A DNA stretch of 64,000 bases, from positions 462,138 through 526,137 of the forward strand of contig NZ_VITR01000002.1 in NCBI RefSeq assembly GCF_007827955.1, given 5' to 3'. The DNA is from Nitrospirillum pindoramense (lineage in GTDB: Bacteria; Pseudomonadota; Alphaproteobacteria; Azospirillales; Azospirillaceae). Positions 14,911 through 25,006 of the stretch are shown here, piece after piece. How positions within the stretch are numbered: the first letter of the stretch is position 1; each line of letters begins with the position of its first letter. Below the pieces are notes generated by a model. It searched no databases. It was not told the origin of the DNA and worked only from the letters and a program-made list of their open reading frames with translations. The translations under genes were made by a program, and so were the position numbers.

Positions 14911-16662
14911 TTAAGTATCCGTCGTAGACTGGTGGGACTCCGAAAAGAGGTGCGAAAGATCGACCTCGAATTTGACCATACTCATCGCTTCAGCTAGCTG
15001 CTTAATTGACGGCTTAGAACCATAAGCGGCGTGAACGCTGCTGTCCGCGTGCCCCATCAGGGCATAGCTCAAGCTGACCTGAACACCACCTTTATCAAGC
15101 GCATTCTTGAAATTATGGCGGTACGAGTGGAAAGCGGTTTTTTCTGCCCAGGCATCGATCTCCCTGACATAACGCCCATACCATTTGCTGAAAGCGTCTG
15201 AAAAATCCTTACCGGTTCCCTCGTTTATGTCCGGAAAGAGAGGCCCCTTGGGGGCTTTCTGACGAAGCGCGCCCACATAGCCCATGAATCCAAGATCCAC
15301 CAGCCCAGGGTGGATGGGAACCTCCCGCTTACTGGATTCTGTTTTGAAGTTCTTCTTTTCCCCGCCGTATTGGTTCAGATCGAAGAAGACGCAGCCGTCT
15401 CTCTCCTTGATGTCCGATACAAGCAATTGAACAATCTCCCCAAGGCGGGCGCCCGTGAACAGGGCGACGAGGGGAATCCAGTATCGGCCGTCACGGACGA
15501 TCAGGCTTCCGGGGGTGGACCGGCGGCCCAGGGACTTGCTGCCGGTGTACACAGGGGAGGAAAAAATCTTATTCAGTTGTTCCGGGCTGTATGGGTACCG
15601 GGCCTCGGACGCTGGTGGTGGCGCCGGCAGCGTCAGCTTCTCCCCCGGAACCTTCTGCAGATAGTCCTCGGCCACACACCAGTGAAAGAAGGTGCGCTGC
15701 ATCCCAAAATACTTGTCCACGGTCTTAAGCGAGAGCGTCTTTTCGCCAGGAGGCAGCGCCACCAACTCCTTAAGGGACATCCCTTTCAGGTGCGCCATCT
15801 TGGAGTAATTAGCAGGAATTTTCAGGAGCATGTCCCGAAATTCCTTAACGTGGGACGTCGCAACCTTGTCGACCGGGCAATCTGGACCGATGACCTCCAA
15901 CAGCCATCGCAACACGCGCTCATAGTCCTTTCGCGTATCCTCCTCCCACTCACCCTTGCTCTTCAGGGCCACGAACTCCCGCTGGACCTCGCTTAGCGTC
16001 TTCCCCTGTGGGGCGGGAATAGCTTCAGGCGGCTCTTGGCCGGGCAAAAGGGGGAGCGGTGGATAATTTTCGACGCTCAGTCCCTGGAACAACGGATCAC
16101 CGGGGCTGGTATTCCAGGGGCGCCCTTCCAGCCTGGCCACCTGTATCCGTAGCGACTCGATCTCGGCCCGCAGCACCCCCTCGTACAGGTCCGCAAAGCC
16201 AGAGGGTGATACGGCCTTGGGTTCGACCCCCGCGCCGGCGAGGATGTCCATCGCCGCGCCCTTGATAACCTGGCGGAACTGTCGGCTCGTCAGTTCCTTC
16301 CTCAGGGCATCCAGATCCCGCTGGGTAAGAGCCGTCTCCTGCTCAAAATCAGCCATCGCGTCGTCCCGCATACAGGCGATGGTTTCCTTGCCCTTATCGA
16401 TCAAGCCCTGGAAGTAGCCGCGTACCAGGGCCTGTAGCTTCTCGTGGCTCAACTCTTCCATGTGGCGTAGCCGTGCAATTAATTGCTCAAAGTCGCCGCT
16501 TAGCCGGCGCGCCAGGAGTTTAGCAACGGCAGGGTCCCGCGTCCGCAGCGATCCCTTGAACTCCAGGAAGCCTGTTCGGCGGAAAATGTCCTTGGGAACG
16601 GCCATGCGGAACCAGAACGTGGTGTTCCGGATGACTAGGTGGGGGACATGGGAATAGGCCAT
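14911..16662 (-). CDS. Tyrosine integrase of the element
   Basis: This is a 583-aa site-specific recombinase. The N-terminal DUF6538-type segment starts HLVIRNTTFWFRMAVPKDIFRR. A long helical linker and a core-binding domain (~220-340) precede the C-terminal catalytic domain. Catalytic residues are all present: Arg406 (LFTGARLGEI), Lys445 (SSKREVPIH), His512-xx-Arg515 (HSYR), His538 (LMGHAD) and the nucleophile Tyr547. It begins ~100 bp from the tRNA-Ser 3' end. Two CTGTACCA sites lie 14-34 bp before its start, so the protein probably represses its own promoter when bound at its arm sites. A fifth, imperfect copy of the element palindrome lies inside the gene (16474-16487). Confidence 0.92.
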   Translation of the reverse strand: MAYSHVPHLVIRNTTFWFRMAVPKDIFRRTGFLEFKGSLRTRDPAVAKLLARRLSGDFEQLIARLRHMEELSHEKLQALVRGYFQGLIDKGKETIACMRDDAMADFEQETALTQRDLDALRKELTSRQFRQVIKGAAMDILAGAGVEPKAVSPSGFADLYEGVLRAEIESLRIQVARLEGRPWNTSPGDPLFQGLSVENYPPLPLLPGQEPPEAIPAPQGKTLSEVQREFVALKSKGEWEEDTRKDYERVLRWLLEVIGPDCPVDKVATSHVKEFRDMLLKIPANYSKMAHLKGMSLKELVALPPGEKTLSLKTVDKYFGMQRTFFHWCVAEDYLQKVPGEKLTLPAPPPASEARYPYSPEQLNKIFSSPVYTGSKSLGRRSTPGSLIVRDGRYWIPLVALFTGARLGEIVQLLVSDIKERDGCVFFDLNQYGGEKKNFKTESSKREVPIHPGLVDLGFMGYVGALRQKAPKGPLFPDINEGTGKDFSDAFSKWYGRYVREIDAWAEKTAFHSYRHNFKNALDKGGVQVSLSYALMGHADSSVHAAYGSKPSIKQLAEAMSMVKFEVDLSHLFSESHQSTTDT

Positions 16663-16675
16663 GGCAGCATCCGTG

Positions 16676-16696
16676 CTGTACCACGGTTCTGTACCA
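16676..16696 (+). other. Paired arm-type sites, tRNA-proximal end
   Basis: Two direct copies of CTGTACCA lie at 16676-16683 and 16689-16696, with the same 13-bp period as the distal pair at 4896-4916. They sit between the integrase start and the attachment core, 64 bp from the core. Confidence 0.6.
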
Positions 16697-16759
16697 CTGG
16701 CGCGACTCAGGGATTTTCGGGGAGCATAAGCCTTTGTTTAAGAAGGCTTGAGCTAAGGA

Positions 16760-16851
<92 letters not shown>

Positions 16852-16989
16852 GTATCCATTCCCGTGTCCGGCCCCCGTTTTGCTGTCGAACGGGAAAGGG
16901 GCCGGCTGGCGAAGCGGCGCGGACCCTAGCGGATGCGGGGGGCTTGCGCAAGCGGTATGTGAGCGAAAAATGTCAGTGCTGACAGGGCT

Positions 16990-17910
16990 TCAGATGGGGG
17001 CCTTCCAGCGGCGGGGCTTCCAGCTGGCGATAACGGCGCCGGCGATGATCAGCAGGCAGGAGGCGGCGACCACGCCGCTGGCTTGGGCGCGCCCCGCCAG
17101 GATCAGCAGCAGGGTGGACAGCAGCGGCGTGGCGTAGCTGAGCGCACCCAGGGTGTGGATGTCGCCCTTCTTCATGCCGATGTCCCAGACGAAGAAGGCG
17201 GCGCCCACCGGCCCCAGGCCCATCAAGGCCAGCAAGGTCCATTGCCCGGCGTCGGGCACCACCGTCGCCTCCAGCGCGCCATGGCAGAGGGCGGACAGGG
17301 CGGCGGTGGCCAGGCAGAAGAAGGCCACGGCATCGGTGGGCACGGCCCCCAGAAGGCGCGACAGGGTGGAATAGGCCCCCCAGGTGACAGCCGCCCCCGC
17401 CGCCGCCAGGAAGCCCGGCAGATAAGCGGGGTCCACACTCAGGCCCCGGCCACCGGTGACCAGCAGGCCGGTGCCGGCCAGGCCGACCAGGGCGCCCGCC
17501 AGTTGGCGCCGGCCCAACCGCTCGCCCGGCAGCAGGCCGGCGAACAGCACGATGAGCAGGGGCCACAGATAGTTGATGAGGTTGGCCTCCGCCGCCGGCG
17601 CCGACTTCAGCGCCAGGAAGTACAGGAAGTGATAGCCGAACAGCCCACCCACCCCTAACACCCAGGCCACCGGCGGCTGGCGCAGGGCCGCCCAGGGCGA
17701 TCGGCCGCGCGCCATCATCCAGACGATGCCGATGAGGCCGCCGACGGCGAAGGCCACCGCCTCGGTCTCGAAGGGCGGGATGGGGCCGGTGAGCGTGGTC
17801 AGCAGCGCCAGCGTGGACCACAGCAAGATGGCCCCCGCGCCGATCAGCGTCGCCCGCCGCGCGGCCGTGCCGCCGGCCGCCACCCTATCATCCGCTGCCG
17901 TATCAACCAT
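16990..17910 (-). CDS. YddG-type drug/metabolite transporter (EamA family)
   Basis: This is an inner-membrane exporter of 306 aa with about ten transmembrane helices arranged as two EamA repeats. The N-terminal IGAGAILLWSTLALLT and GPIPPFETEAVAFAVGGLIG resemble YddG, the aromatic amino-acid exporter. LINYLWPLLIVLFAGLLPGERL and WGAYSTLSRLLGAVPTDAVAFF belong to the repeat signatures. The substrate is inferred from resemblance only. The gene lies just beyond the tRNA, in the original chromosome, with the NUDIX gene upstream in the same direction (36 nt) and probably in one transcript. Confidence 0.85.
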   Translation of the reverse strand: MVDTAADDRVAAGGTAARRATLIGAGAILLWSTLALLTTLTGPIPPFETEAVAFAVGGLIGIVWMMARGRSPWAALRQPPVAWVLGVGGLFGYHFLYFLALKSAPAAEANLINYLWPLLIVLFAGLLPGERLGRRQLAGALVGLAGTGLLVTGGRGLSVDPAYLPGFLAAAGAAVTWGAYSTLSRLLGAVPTDAVAFFCLATAALSALCHGALEATVVPDAGQWTLLALMGLGPVGAAFFVWDIGMKKGDIHTLGALSYATPLLSTLLLILAGRAQASGVVAASCLLIIAGAVIASWKPRRWKAPI

Positions 17911-17946
17911 GCCCCGCCCCTTGCCCCAATATCCCAGGGGAGGATC

Positions 17947-18432
17947 CTAACCGGCAGTCGCCCGTGCCGCCCAGCCCAAATCCACCACCGCCTTGATCGA
18001 CGGCCAGGTCACCAGCCGCTCGCAGGTTTCCCGGTCGGCCCACAGCGCCGCTGCCGCATCATCGCCCGCCACGGGCTCACCCCCCACATACTCCGCCATG
18101 ATCTCCACGATGGTGAAGTGGAAGCGCACGCGCGGTTCCACCGCCGGCCCGGCGCCTGCGGGTCGGGGGTCGCGGGTGATGCCGTCCACCGCCGTCAGGA
18201 CGGTGTAGGGGCGGCAGGCCACGGCCGTTTCCTCCCGCACCTCCCGCGCCGCCGTCTGGAACAGGGTCTCCCCCAATTCCTGGCTGCCGCCGGGCAGGCA
18301 CCACTCCCCCGCCAGAGGCGCCTTGGCGCGGCGGATCAGCAGCAGTTGGTCCCCCTTCCACACCAGCACGCCCACCCCCACGCGGGGCTGGTCGGGGTAG
18401 AGATGCGGCGAGGCGGACGGCGGGTTGGTCAT
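17947..18432 (-). CDS. NUDIX hydrolase
   Basis: This is a 161-aa nucleoside-diphosphate-linked pyrophosphatase. The NUDIX box is complete: Gly, then GETLFQTAAREVREETAV with the REVREE metal site. VGVLVWKGDQLLLIRRAKAPLAGEWCLPGG precedes it, as in ADP-ribose and GDP-mannose type members. I place the start at the ATG at 18432; an upstream in-frame ATG at 18483 adds 17 residues outside the fold. Substrate is not predictable. It is followed by the transporter gene in the same direction. Confidence 0.88.
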   Translation of the reverse strand: MTNPPSASPHLYPDQPRVGVGVLVWKGDQLLLIRRAKAPLAGEWCLPGGSQELGETLFQTAAREVREETAVACRPYTVLTAVDGITRDPRPAGAGPAVEPRVRFHFTIVEIMAEYVGGEPVAGDDAAAALWADRETCERLVTWPSIKAVVDLGWAARATAG

Positions 18433-18541
18433 GATTTCACCAAAGACGAAGGGCGGGCCCGTCACCGGACCCGCCCCCGTCATACCTCAAAGCCCGCCCA
18501 CCGGGCCAACACCTCGCGCCACATCCGCTTCCCAAATTTCC

Positions 18542-18642
18542 TAGGCCGCGACCGCGGCCGCCGGAGCGTTTTGGGGAGCGTAGCGGACTGAAACGCGAGG
18601 ACGAGCCAAGGCCACGGATGTGGCCGCCCGGCGGCTGAGGGA
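18542..18642 (-). repeat. Structured 3'-UTR repeat, copy B
   Basis: This is a full copy, starting 4 nt beyond the phaB stop (18647) in the transcribed direction. Arms as read on the plus strand: I GGCCGC/GCGGCC, II GCGTTTT/GAAACGC around GGGGAGCG-TA-GCGGACT, III GGCCAC/GTGGCC around GGAT. The closing stem GCCGCCGG/CCGGCGGC is the longest of the set (8 bp). Confidence 0.85.
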
Positions 18643-18646
18643 TCTC

Positions 18647-19372
18647 TTAATACATATGTTGGCCGCCGTTGATGGACAGCGTGGAGCCGGTGATGAAGCC
18701 GGCATCGTCGCCCACCAGGAACAGCACGCCGCGGGCGATCTCCTCCGCCTTGCCCAGACGGCCGACCGGGATCTTGGCCACGATCTTTTCCAGCACGTTC
18801 GGCGGCACCGCGCGCACCATGTCGGTGTCGATGTAGCCGGGGGCGATGGCGTTGACGGTGACGCCCTTGGCCGCCCCTTCCTGGGCCATGGCCTTGGTGA
18901 AGCCGTGGATGCCGGACTTGGCGGCGGCGTAATTCACCTGGCCGTACTGGCCGGCCTGGCCGTTGATCGAGCCGATGTTGACGATGCGGCCGAAGCCGCG
19001 CGCCCGCATGCCGTCGATGGCCACGCGGCAGGTGTTGAAGCAAGAGGCGAGGTTGGTCTGGATGACCTCGTTCCACTGCTCGAAGTCCATGCGGTGCAAC
19101 ACGCCGTCACGGGTGATGCCGGCGTTGTTGACGATGATCTCGATCGGGCCCAGGTCGGCCTCGATCTTGCCCATGCCATGACGAACGTCCTCGAAATTCG
19201 CCACGTCGAAGCGATAGGCGGGGATGCCCGTCCGCTCCGTGAACTCGCGCGCCTTCTGCTCGTTGCCGCCGTAATTGGCCGCAACCTTGTAGCCGGCGTC
19301 CCTCAGCGCCACCGAGATGGCCTCACCGATGCCGCGGGTACCACCCGTCACCAATGCAACACGCGCTGTCAT
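18647..19372 (-). CDS. phaB: Acetoacetyl-CoA reductase (PhaB)
   Basis: This NADPH-dependent short-chain dehydrogenase reduces acetoacetyl-CoA to (R)-3-hydroxybutyryl-CoA for polyhydroxybutyrate. The length, 241 aa, is standard. The Rossmann glycine motif is TGGTRGIG. NNAGITRDG, the catalytic Ser in NIGSINGQAGQYGQ and the YAAAK Tyr/Lys pair are all present, and VNAIAPGYIDTDMV is typical of PhaB. The thiolase phaA lies upstream in the same direction with a 175-nt gap; phaC is not in the window. A structured repeat follows its stop after 4 nt. Confidence 0.93.
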   Translation of the reverse strand: MTARVALVTGGTRGIGEAISVALRDAGYKVAANYGGNEQKAREFTERTGIPAYRFDVANFEDVRHGMGKIEADLGPIEIIVNNAGITRDGVLHRMDFEQWNEVIQTNLASCFNTCRVAIDGMRARGFGRIVNIGSINGQAGQYGQVNYAAAKSGIHGFTKAMAQEGAAKGVTVNAIAPGYIDTDMVRAVPPNVLEKIVAKIPVGRLGKAEEIARGVLFLVGDDAGFITGSTLSINGGQHMY

Positions 19373-19547
19373 CTAGTCCTCCCCTTTTTTCACGAGTCAG
19401 AATACGACCATGGAGCGTCACGCTTCAGGAGGATCGGCATCCGGCCCCCCAGCCCCGGACCGGCGCGACGATATCGCGCCAGCCCAAGGTAAAACCTAGG
19501 TGGTTGCGCAGCCGGAAAGATCAATTCCGGTCGCGCAACCGCATCAC

Positions 19548-20723
<1,176 letters not shown>

Positions 20724-21114
20724 GATGTTTCCTCTCTTCCCGAACGATTTCATGCCCCGTCTATCTTGGGGCGGCCCGCCCCGCCGGCGCCCCTGTCAAG
20801 GTTAACGGGGCCGGCGGGAAAAGGCGGTGGAAATTCCGGTGGGGCGGCATTTGGCCATCCCCGGTTCCTAGTCTTGGCCATTTACCAATCCGGGTGCAAG
20901 CATGCTCGCCAGCCGCCGCACCACCAAAGCGCGAAACACCCTTGCGCCACATTACGTCCTTCACCCGGAAACTTAACTTGCACGCGTCCCGTCCGCGCTG
21001 ATTCGGATCAAATGAGGCGCGCGCGATCCTCTGTGACGCCGCACACTGGCACCCGGCGCTCGAGGAGGCTATATTGAGTGCGCACTCATTCTTTAACCTC
21101 TGCATGTTCAACTC
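20724..21114. other. Intergenic region phaA / TetR
   Basis: This is a divergent 391-nt gap with the phaA promoter on the minus side. On the plus side the only clear element is the palindrome at 21075-21088 ahead of the TetR gene. I see no further gene. Confidence 0.5.
21075..21088. promoter_or_regulatory. TetR operator (TGAGTGCGCACTCA)
   Basis: This perfect 14-bp palindrome lies 26 bp before the TetR gene. It shares the half-sites TGAGTG and CACTCA with the palindrome before the SDR gene, so the regulator probably controls both. Confidence 0.7.
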
Positions 21115-21684
21115 ATGGCCCGGCCCAAAAGCGAAGAGAAACGCGACGCCATCCTGGCGGCTGCCGTCCAGATCATCGCCGATCAAGGCCTGGGCGCCCC
21201 CACCGCCCGCATTGCCGGCTTGGCCGGCGTGGCGGAGGGCACGCTGTTTACCTATTTCGCCACCAAGGATTTGCTGCTGAACCAGTTGTACCTGGGGCTG
21301 AAGGCGGAACTGCGCCAAGCCATGATGGCGACCTATCCCGCCGACGCCCCCCTCCGTGACCGCTTGCGCCACATCTGGGACCGCTATGTCGATTGGGGGG
21401 TCCACAATCCCGCCAAGCGCCGGACGCTGGCGCAGCTGATCGTGTCGGACCGCTTGGCGACCGAAACCCGGGCGCTGGGCAGCGAGGGATTCGCCCGCAT
21501 CGAGGACATGGTGCGTGAGGGCGTAGCCCAAGACCTGATGCGGGAACACCCCCCCGACTTCGCCGCAGCCATCCTGGCCTCGCTGGCCGAAACCACCATA
21601 GATTTCATCCTGCGGCGGCCGGACAGCGCCGAGAACTACCGCGCCGCCGGCTTCGACGCCCTCTGGCACGCCATCGGCCGCTGA
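21115..21684 (+). CDS. TetR family transcriptional regulator
   Basis: This is a 189-aa repressor. The N-terminal HTH runs EKRDAILAAAVQIIADQGLG, TARIAGLAGVAEGTLFTYF and TKDLLLNQLYL, the typical TetR pattern. The C-terminal ligand domain is all-helical. The gene ends 89 nt before an SDR gene in the same direction. Matching TGAGTG/CACTCA palindromes before both genes suggest autoregulation and local repression of the dehydrogenase. The inducer is unknown. Confidence 0.9.
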   Translation: MARPKSEEKRDAILAAAVQIIADQGLGAPTARIAGLAGVAEGTLFTYFATKDLLLNQLYLGLKAELRQAMMATYPADAPLRDRLRHIWDRYVDWGVHNPAKRRTLAQLIVSDRLATETRALGSEGFARIEDMVREGVAQDLMREHPPDFAAAILASLAETTIDFILRRPDSAENYRAAGFDALWHAIGR

Positions 21685-21726
21685 TGGTCGACACGTAGGC
21701 GCCGGCCCGATTTTTAAGTCTCAAAA

Positions 21727-21746
21727 ATGAGTGATTGATCACTCAT
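21727..21746. promoter_or_regulatory. TetR operator before the SDR gene
   Basis: The arms ATGAGTGAT and ATCACTCAT are perfect 9-bp inverted repeats around TG, 28 bp before the SDR start at 21774. The half-site TGAGTG is shared with 21075-21088, but the two half-sites here are 4 bp further apart. Confidence 0.7.
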
Positions 21747-21773
21747 ATTCCCATCATCCACGAAGGAGCGATC

Positions 21774-22682
21774 ATGACCGACACTTCCAAGGTTTGGCTT
21801 GTCACCGGCAGCGCCGCTGGCCTGGGCCGCGACATCGCCGAGGCGATTCTGGCCGCCGGCCACCGCCTGGTCGCCACCGCCCGTCAGCCCGAGCGGCTGG
21901 CCGATCTTCATACCCGGTACGGCGATCGGGTGCGCCCCCTGGCGCTGGACGTGACGGACGCTGCGGCCGCCCATGACGCCGTGGCCCAGACGGTCAAGGC
22001 TTTCGGCCGCCTGGATGTGGTGGTGAACAATGCCGGCTATGCCGACATCGCCCCGTTCGAGCAGATGGACCTGGACGTCTTCCGGGCGCAGATCGAGACC
22101 AATCTGATGGGCGTGGTGAACGTCACCCATGCGGCGGTGCCCGTGATGCGGGCCCAGAGATCCGGCCACATCCTGCAGGTGTCCTCCGTCGGCGGGCGGG
22201 TGGGCCGGCCGGGGCTCAGCGCTTATCAGGCAGCCAAATGGGCCGTGAGCGGCCTGACAGAGGTGCTGGCGGGGGAACTCAACGCGCTGGGCATCCAGAT
22301 TTGCGCGCTGGAGCCCGGCGGCATGCGTACCGGCTGGGGCCCCCGTTCCCTGCGTGACATGCCGGCGATATGGCCCGATTACCAGCCCACCGTGGGCGCC
22401 TTCATGGAGATGTATAAGCCCTACATCGGCAATGAAGCCGGCGATCCGGCCAAAGTCGCTCAGTTGATCCTGCGCCTGGCCGACCACCCCACCCTGCCCC
22501 CGCACCTGCTGCTGGGCAGTGACGCGATGCATTTCTTCAGCCTGGCCGATGCTGAGCGCGCGGCCCAATTGGCGGCGTGGAAAGCGGTCAGCCTCTCCAC
22601 CGACGTCACTTACGAGGGGCCCGCCCCCATCCTGCCAGAGACGGCGCCCCAGGCGAGAATATCGTTGCCCACCCGCGCGTAG
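21774..22682 (+). CDS. Short-chain dehydrogenase/reductase
   Basis: This is a 302-aa oxidoreductase. The ATG at 21774 has AAGGAG at good spacing; the longer in-frame start at 21735 lies inside the operator. The cofactor motif is TGSAAGLGRDIAEA, VVNNAGYADIAPFEQ follows, and the active site has Ser in QVSSVGGR and YQAAK. It belongs to the classical SDR group of about 280-300 aa that act on small carbonyl compounds; no substrate can be named. It is controlled, by inference, by the TetR protein encoded before it. Confidence 0.88.
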   Translation: MTDTSKVWLVTGSAAGLGRDIAEAILAAGHRLVATARQPERLADLHTRYGDRVRPLALDVTDAAAAHDAVAQTVKAFGRLDVVVNNAGYADIAPFEQMDLDVFRAQIETNLMGVVNVTHAAVPVMRAQRSGHILQVSSVGGRVGRPGLSAYQAAKWAVSGLTEVLAGELNALGIQICALEPGGMRTGWGPRSLRDMPAIWPDYQPTVGAFMEMYKPYIGNEAGDPAKVAQLILRLADHPTLPPHLLLGSDAMHFFSLADAERAAQLAAWKAVSLSTDVTYEGPAPILPETAPQARISLPTRA

Positions 22683-22701
22683 AGGCGGCCGCCCCAAAAA
22701 C

Positions 22702-22736
22702 GAAACCCCGCCCACTGGAGTGGTGGGCGGGGTTTC
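22702..22736. terminator. Bidirectional terminator, SDR / typA
   Basis: There are perfect 14-bp arms GAAACCCCGCCCAC (22702-22715) and GTGGGCGGGGTTTC (22723-22736) around a 7-nt loop. The hairpin is placed between the convergent stops at 22682 and 22766. It is flanked by AAAAAC on the left and CAAAC on the right, so it can work in both directions. Confidence 0.85.
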
Positions 22737-22765
22737 AAACGCAATCAAACCGGCAAAGCCAGCGA

Positions 22766-24586
22766 TCAGCCGGCTTCGGCCTGCTTCTGGGCGCGCTTGC
22801 GGTCGGTCGGGTCCAGCAGGCGCTTGCGCAGGCGGATGGACTTCGGCGTCACTTCCACCAGCTCCTCGTCCTCGATGTAGGCCAGGGCCTTTTCCAGGGA
22901 CATGTCCATCGGGGTGGTCAGGCGCACGGCCTCATCCTTGCCGGCGGCGCGGATGTTGGTCAGCTGCTTGCCCTTCAGGACGTTCACTTCCAGGTCGTTG
23001 CCGCGGCTGTGCTCGCCGATGATCATGCCCTGGTACACCTTGGCGCCCGGCTCGATCATCATCGGGCCACGGTCTTCCAGGTTCCACAGGGCGTAGGCCA
23101 CGGCCTCACCCTCACCGTTGGAGATCAGCACGCCGTTGCGGCGGCCCTGGATGGGGCCCTTGTACGGGGCGTAGCCGTGGTACAGGCGGTTCATCAGGCC
23201 GGTGCCGCGGGTATCCGTCAGGAACTCGCTCTGGTAGCCGATCAGGCCGCGCGAGGGCACGTGGAACACCAGGCGCACCTTGCCGCCGCCGGACGGACGC
23301 ATCTCCAGCATGTCGCCCTTGCGCTCGGAAATCTTCTGCACGACGGCGCCGGAGAATTCCTCGTCCACGTCGACCACGACTTCCTCGATCGGCTCCATGC
23401 GCTGGCCGTTCTCGTCCGTCTTCAGCAGCACGCGGGGACGGGAGATCGACAGCTCATAGCCTTCGCGGCGCATGTTCTCGATCAGGATGCCCAGCTGCAG
23501 TTCACCACGGCCGGCGACCTCGAACGCGTCGGCGTTCTCGGTCTCGCGGACGCGCAGGGCGACGTTGCCCTCGGCCTCACGCATCAGGCGGTCGCGGATC
23601 ATGCGGCTGGTGACCTTGTCGCCTTCGCGGCCGGCCAGCGGGCTGTCGTTGACGCTGAAGGTCATCGCCAGGGTCGGCGGGTCGATGGGCTGGGCGGCCA
23701 GCGGCTCGGTCACCGACGGCTCGCAGATGGTGTCGGCCACGGTGGTCTTGGTCAGGCCGGCGATGGCGACGATGTCACCAGCCTGCGCCTCTTCCACGCC
23801 CACGCGCTCCAGGCCACGGAAGGCCAGCAGCTTGGAAATGCGGCCCTGCTCGATCAGCTTGCCGTCGGCGCTCATCGCCTTGATGGCCATGTTGGCCCGG
23901 GCGACGCCGGTCTGGATGCGGCCGGTCAGCAGGCGCCCCAGGTAGGGATTGGCTTCCAGGGTGGTCGCCAGCATGGTGAAGGGGGCGTCAACGTCGACCT
24001 TGGGGGGCGGCACGTGACGGCGCACCAGCTCGAACAGCGGGCGCATGTCCTCACGCGGGGCATCCAGGCTTTCCGCCGCCCAGCCGTTGCGGCCCGAGGC
24101 GAACAGGGTGGGGAAGTCCAGCTGCTCGTCGCTGGCGTCCAGCGCCGCGAACAGGTCGAACACCTCGCTGTGGACTTCGTCGGGGCGGGCGTCGGAACGA
24201 TCCACCTTGTTGATGACGACGATGGGCTTCAGGCCCAGCTTCAACGACTTGCCCAGCACGAACTTGGTCTGGGGCAGCGGGCCCTCGGCGGCGTCGCACA
24301 GCAGGATGACGCCGTCGACCATGCTCAGGATACGCTCCACCTCACCGCCGAAGTCGGCGTGGCCAGGGGTGTCGACGATGTTGATGCGGGTGCCTTCCCA
24401 CAGGACGCTGGTGCACTTCGCCAGGATGGTGATGCCGCGCTCACGTTCCAGGTCATTGCTGTCCATGGCGCGCTCGGCAACTTGCTGGTTGTCGCGGAAG
24501 GCGCCCGACTGGCGCAGCAGCACGTCAACCAAGGTGGTTTTGCCATGGTCGACGTGCGCGATGATGGCGATGTTACGCATATCCAT
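22766..24586 (-). CDS. typA: Ribosome-associated translational GTPase TypA/BipA
   Basis: This is a 606-aa GTPase of the EF-G/EF-Tu superfamily that binds 70S ribosomes and helps assembly and stress adaptation. G1 is AHVDHGKTTL, the switch I region has ERERGITI, G3 is DTPGHADFGGEVER, and G4 is NKVDR. Domains II-III (AGDIVAIAGL; GRGELQLGILIENMRREGYEL), the C-terminal TypA domain (RGLIGYQSEFLT, GTGLMNRLYHGYAPYKG) and the loop GPMMIEPGAKVYQGMIIGEH follow in order. Length and motif order are normal. It appears to be a single-gene unit ending at the shared terminator. Confidence 0.97.
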   Translation of the reverse strand: MDMRNIAIIAHVDHGKTTLVDVLLRQSGAFRDNQQVAERAMDSNDLERERGITILAKCTSVLWEGTRINIVDTPGHADFGGEVERILSMVDGVILLCDAAEGPLPQTKFVLGKSLKLGLKPIVVINKVDRSDARPDEVHSEVFDLFAALDASDEQLDFPTLFASGRNGWAAESLDAPREDMRPLFELVRRHVPPPKVDVDAPFTMLATTLEANPYLGRLLTGRIQTGVARANMAIKAMSADGKLIEQGRISKLLAFRGLERVGVEEAQAGDIVAIAGLTKTTVADTICEPSVTEPLAAQPIDPPTLAMTFSVNDSPLAGREGDKVTSRMIRDRLMREAEGNVALRVRETENADAFEVAGRGELQLGILIENMRREGYELSISRPRVLLKTDENGQRMEPIEEVVVDVDEEFSGAVVQKISERKGDMLEMRPSGGGKVRLVFHVPSRGLIGYQSEFLTDTRGTGLMNRLYHGYAPYKGPIQGRRNGVLISNGEGEAVAYALWNLEDRGPMMIEPGAKVYQGMIIGEHSRGNDLEVNVLKGKQLTNIRAAGKDEAVRLTTPMDMSLEKALAYIEDEELVEVTPKSIRLRKRLLDPTDRKRAQKQAEAG

Positions 24587-25006
24587 TGGACGCTAATCCC
24601 GCGAAGCTGGGGCCCGGTCCAAAAACGCGACGTGCGCCTGGCGATGGCCCAAAAACAAAAGCCCGCCCCCTGACGCATCGGCGCCGGGACCGGGTTTCAC
24701 GGAGCGGAATATAGCTATTGGCAGGGTCGGGAGAAAGACCTGCCGAAGGGGGTTGGACGCAAGAGGGGGTTACGGGTACCGCAAGGCAGACTATAAATTC
24801 GCCATGATTTTGTGGGTTAACCTCATGCGCGCGGAGCGTTTTTCCTGAATCGGGAGAATGCGCCCCGCCGTCACCGTCACAAAGACTTAACGCTGGACGC
24901 CGGCGGATGGGTCGAAAAACCATGGAGGCCCGTCCCCTTCCTGGCCCTTACCGCCGGCCCCCCTTACCGCCGGCCTCTATAAGCCCCACTCCACCACCCG
25001 CAGCCG
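24587..25006. other. Intergenic region typA / tamA
   Basis: This is a divergent 420-nt gap. I see no convincing gene, RNA or repeat in it. It must hold the promoters of typA and tamA. An AT-richer patch (about 24790-24830) is the likeliest place for the tamA promoter. Confidence 0.4.
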
